A stretch of DNA of 64,000 bases from Coccinella septempunctata (lineage: Eukaryota; Arthropoda; Insecta; Coleoptera; Coccinellidae), in NCBI RefSeq assembly GCF_907165205.1, contig NC_058197.1:19739766-19803765 (forward strand). Reading direction: 5' to 3'. The notes beneath the pieces are model-generated. The model saw only the letters and a list, made by a program, of their open reading frames with translations. It was not told the origin of the DNA and did not search any database. A program made the translations under genes and the position numbers. Of the stretch, positions 62,180 to 64,000 are shown piece by piece (position 1 is the first letter of the stretch; every line of letters begins with the position of its first letter).

Positions 62180-62475
62180 ACTTATTAAATTCCGTCTGCA
62201 CTGCTCTGAAAAATATGATCAACATCGCAAAATTAACTCAGAAAACGTCTTGAATTGATGAAAAATATGATTCCAATTATCACAGTTCGAGAAACGAGTC
62301 CAAAATTTCAGATATCCCCATCTCATTGTTGCAGATATTTGGCAAAAAAATTATTAAATTCCTTCTACACAACTATGAAAAATATAATTTACATCGCATA
62401 TAGGTTATCTATGATCGCATAATCAACTCAGAAAACGTCCTGATTTGATAAAAAATACGATTCAAATCAGAAAAA
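62180..62475. repeat. Degenerate direct repeat inside the transposon
   Basis: Two related segments, about 62183-62275 and 62345-62470, share 'ttattaaattcc', 'tgaaaaatat', 'cagaaaacgtc' and 'gataaaaaata'-like blocks in the same order, about 165 bp apart. This is subterminal duplication within the element's right side. Confidence 0.6.
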
Positions 62476-62676
62476 CGAAACGTCAAAAATTTAAATTCAA
62501 ACTTTAATAGGTTATCTCTCCTTGCGCAAGTATAGAGAGAGAAAGATACACATCCAATTGTCTATTTCAGTCGGCCTCACTTTTGCTGACCCGAGAGTCC
62601 CTTCCATTTCTTTCTTTAGTTCAATGACCATAACATATATCACAGAATTCAAGCGGAACCGAATTCTATGATGTCC

Positions 62677-64000
62677 ACTGAACTTTTTTTATCGAATTCA
62701 ATGATGATAGTTTAATGTTTGGAAAATAAATATAAAAAAATTGAAAATTAGCGGCATACAGAGAACTCTTTTCAGAATCCAATAATTGTCTGCATGCCAC
62801 TTATTATCGATTATTCTTCGTTCGGAATGATATATCGATGCCTTTCTCGAATGAAATATTGAAGATTCCCGTGAAATGCAAAGACCCAATGATTTTTTCG
62901 GAAAGAAATAACGCGAACAAAGCGGATTTATGCGAATATCGGGAATTTCCGGTAACCTTCACCAATACAACCCGAATTAACTCACATTGACGTTTATATA
63001 TCTTGCTTTTTCGCTCTTGGTCCCTCGATGGCTAGAGTTGGAAATGATTTCGGGGAGATCCCTTAGCAGCCCAGCCCAAAAAGGGACAAGACTGTGCTCT
63101 AAGACCCCTAGATCATTTCTTTTCTTCGACCTAAAAGGTCACCTCAACTCCTTCCGAATTTTTCCTACAAAAAAGAAACGTTGAGTTAATCGAAATATTT
63201 TTTCACCATCGTCCATCTTGATATAACGAATACGTCCCCAACACCCGCTGAATGTTTGGATTGGAAATAATTCTTTTCGAAATACGCTAGTTTGATTTCG
63301 GTCTTCCATCAACAAACATTCAACGGTGAGTTTCAGACGTGTGCTGTATTTATATATTACCTATATTCATATTCATATAATTTGTTGTCGTTATTTCCCA
63401 AGATGGAAGCACTTCACAACACTTTCACACGGAAACTGAGATTGGAAAATGGAAGACGCTTGTTTCAAATGTTTTCATATTTTTTAGTGTGCTTTGGCGA
63501 CGCAGAAACGCAATATGAGACTCCTGCGCTTGATATTGACACAGAAATAAAATTTTAATATATCTATGTTCAGAAGCATAGACGCAATATTAATACGAAG
63601 TCTATGTTAAGTAGCAGTTCTCAGCACAGAACATTAATATGTTCTCGGGAACAGTATCACAGAGATACAGTTCTTATAAGAATTCGTTCATTTTCACAAT
63701 TTTCATTGGAAAACGACGCTACAAAATAGTTTTTATTTTCCATGAACAACTAACGGAATATTTCTATTTCGTTTGAAATCTTTTTTCGGGCAGTGTATAG
63801 GAGTATATGATCGTGAGATAGTGTGAAGGGGTCTAACACTATTCTTTTCATCATCTGCAAGTGATTGCCATATGGTTTTTGACAAATGGATCATTATCGG
63901 GCAACCCACACAGCATCCTAAATGATTCTATCTCTTTCATTTGCATCTATACTCTGTTTTCTGTGATATGCACCTTTCAATGTTCAGGGCCGGACTGCCA
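62677..64000. other. Right-end intergenic region
   Basis: AT-rich sequence with no convincing coding frame; the 88-residue frame at 63292-63558 has no coding character. A gene may begin beyond the window. Confidence 0.45.

Larger units (their letters stand above)
60451..62626. mobile_element. 2176-bp DNA transposon with P-element-like features
   Basis: Termini are 30-bp perfect inverted repeats (60451-60480 and 62597-62626, starting CATTGAACTAAAGAAAGAAA). They are flanked by an exact 8-bp target-site duplication ACCATAAC (60443-60450 and 62627-62634). Outside the element the neighbouring 170-bp copy shows the uninterrupted target. An 8-bp duplication plus roughly 30-bp termini beginning CA fits the P superfamily; a THAP-like fragment inside (61050-61490) supports that, since P transposases start with a THAP domain. 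hAT elements also make 8-bp duplications but have short termini. No intact transposase exists, so the copy is non-autonomous or decayed. Confidence 0.88.

Noticed and set aside
63292..63558. 88-residue open frame near the right edge
   Set aside because: No family resemblance, biased composition, no splice or promoter support.

Overview
This is a 64 kb window of a eukaryotic nuclear genome, almost certainly an insect. Genes are split by short GT-AG introns, coding exons are GC-richer than the AT-rich introns, and CCTAA (insect telomere-type) tracts occur in an intron. The gene content is insect-typical: reductive fatty acyl-CoA reductases, a CO2-receptor-clade gustatory receptor, a gd-type serine protease, yurt, a pasiflora-like membrane protein and su(s). 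A beetle is my best guess, but I have no direct proof of the order. All exon models were built by hand from splice sites, reading phase and family resemblance; no search was run.

Layout. 1-1.7 kb: 3'-truncated ropporin-1-like sperm protein (-). 4.2-21.1 kb: four tandem fatty acyl-CoA reductase (FAR) genes, all (+), with nearly identical exon phases. 22.8-24.2 kb: an ELOVL fatty-acid elongase (+). 24.7-25.4 kb: an MBD2/3 protein with a shortened methyl-CpG-binding domain (+). 25.5-36.3 kb: three CRAL-TRIO lipid-carrier genes in -,+,- order; the second has a large unrelated Cys/Lys-rich gene on the opposite strand inside its 3.7 kb intron. 37.3-37.6 kb: mitochondrial ribosomal protein L34 (+). 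37.8-40.2 kb: gd-like modular serine protease (-). 41.7-47.6 kb: a three-CCCH zinc-finger protein of the su(s)/ZC3H4 type (+). 48.9-50.2 kb: an unrecognised 299-residue protein (-). 50.4-51.5 kb: a tandem array that reverses orientation. 51.6-53.2 kb: a gustatory receptor of the CO2-receptor clade (+). 54.0-57.5 kb: yurt (-). 58.0-59.1 kb: pasiflora-like four-TM protein (+). 59.6-60.1 kb: single-exon prefoldin/URI-like protein (-). 60.1-62.7 kb: a 170-bp tandem duplication whose second copy is interrupted by a 2176-bp transposon with 30-bp perfect terminal inverted repeats, an exact 8-bp target duplication, a THAP-like remnant and a LINE-tail remnant. The rest, to 64 kb, looks gene-free.

How genes relate. 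The FAR array next to an elongase forms a plausible lipid module: ELOVL lengthens acyl-CoA, FARs reduce it to alcohols for wax, cuticular hydrocarbon or pheromone, and the CRAL-TRIO proteins farther on bind small lipids. Yurt and the pasiflora-like gene are neighbours and both families act at septate junctions. These functional links are inferences. No wholly new system is proven. The best candidates for something undescribed are the nested Cys-rich gene, the 299-residue orphan, the short MBD, the array with switched orientation upstream of the receptor, and the P-like transposon.
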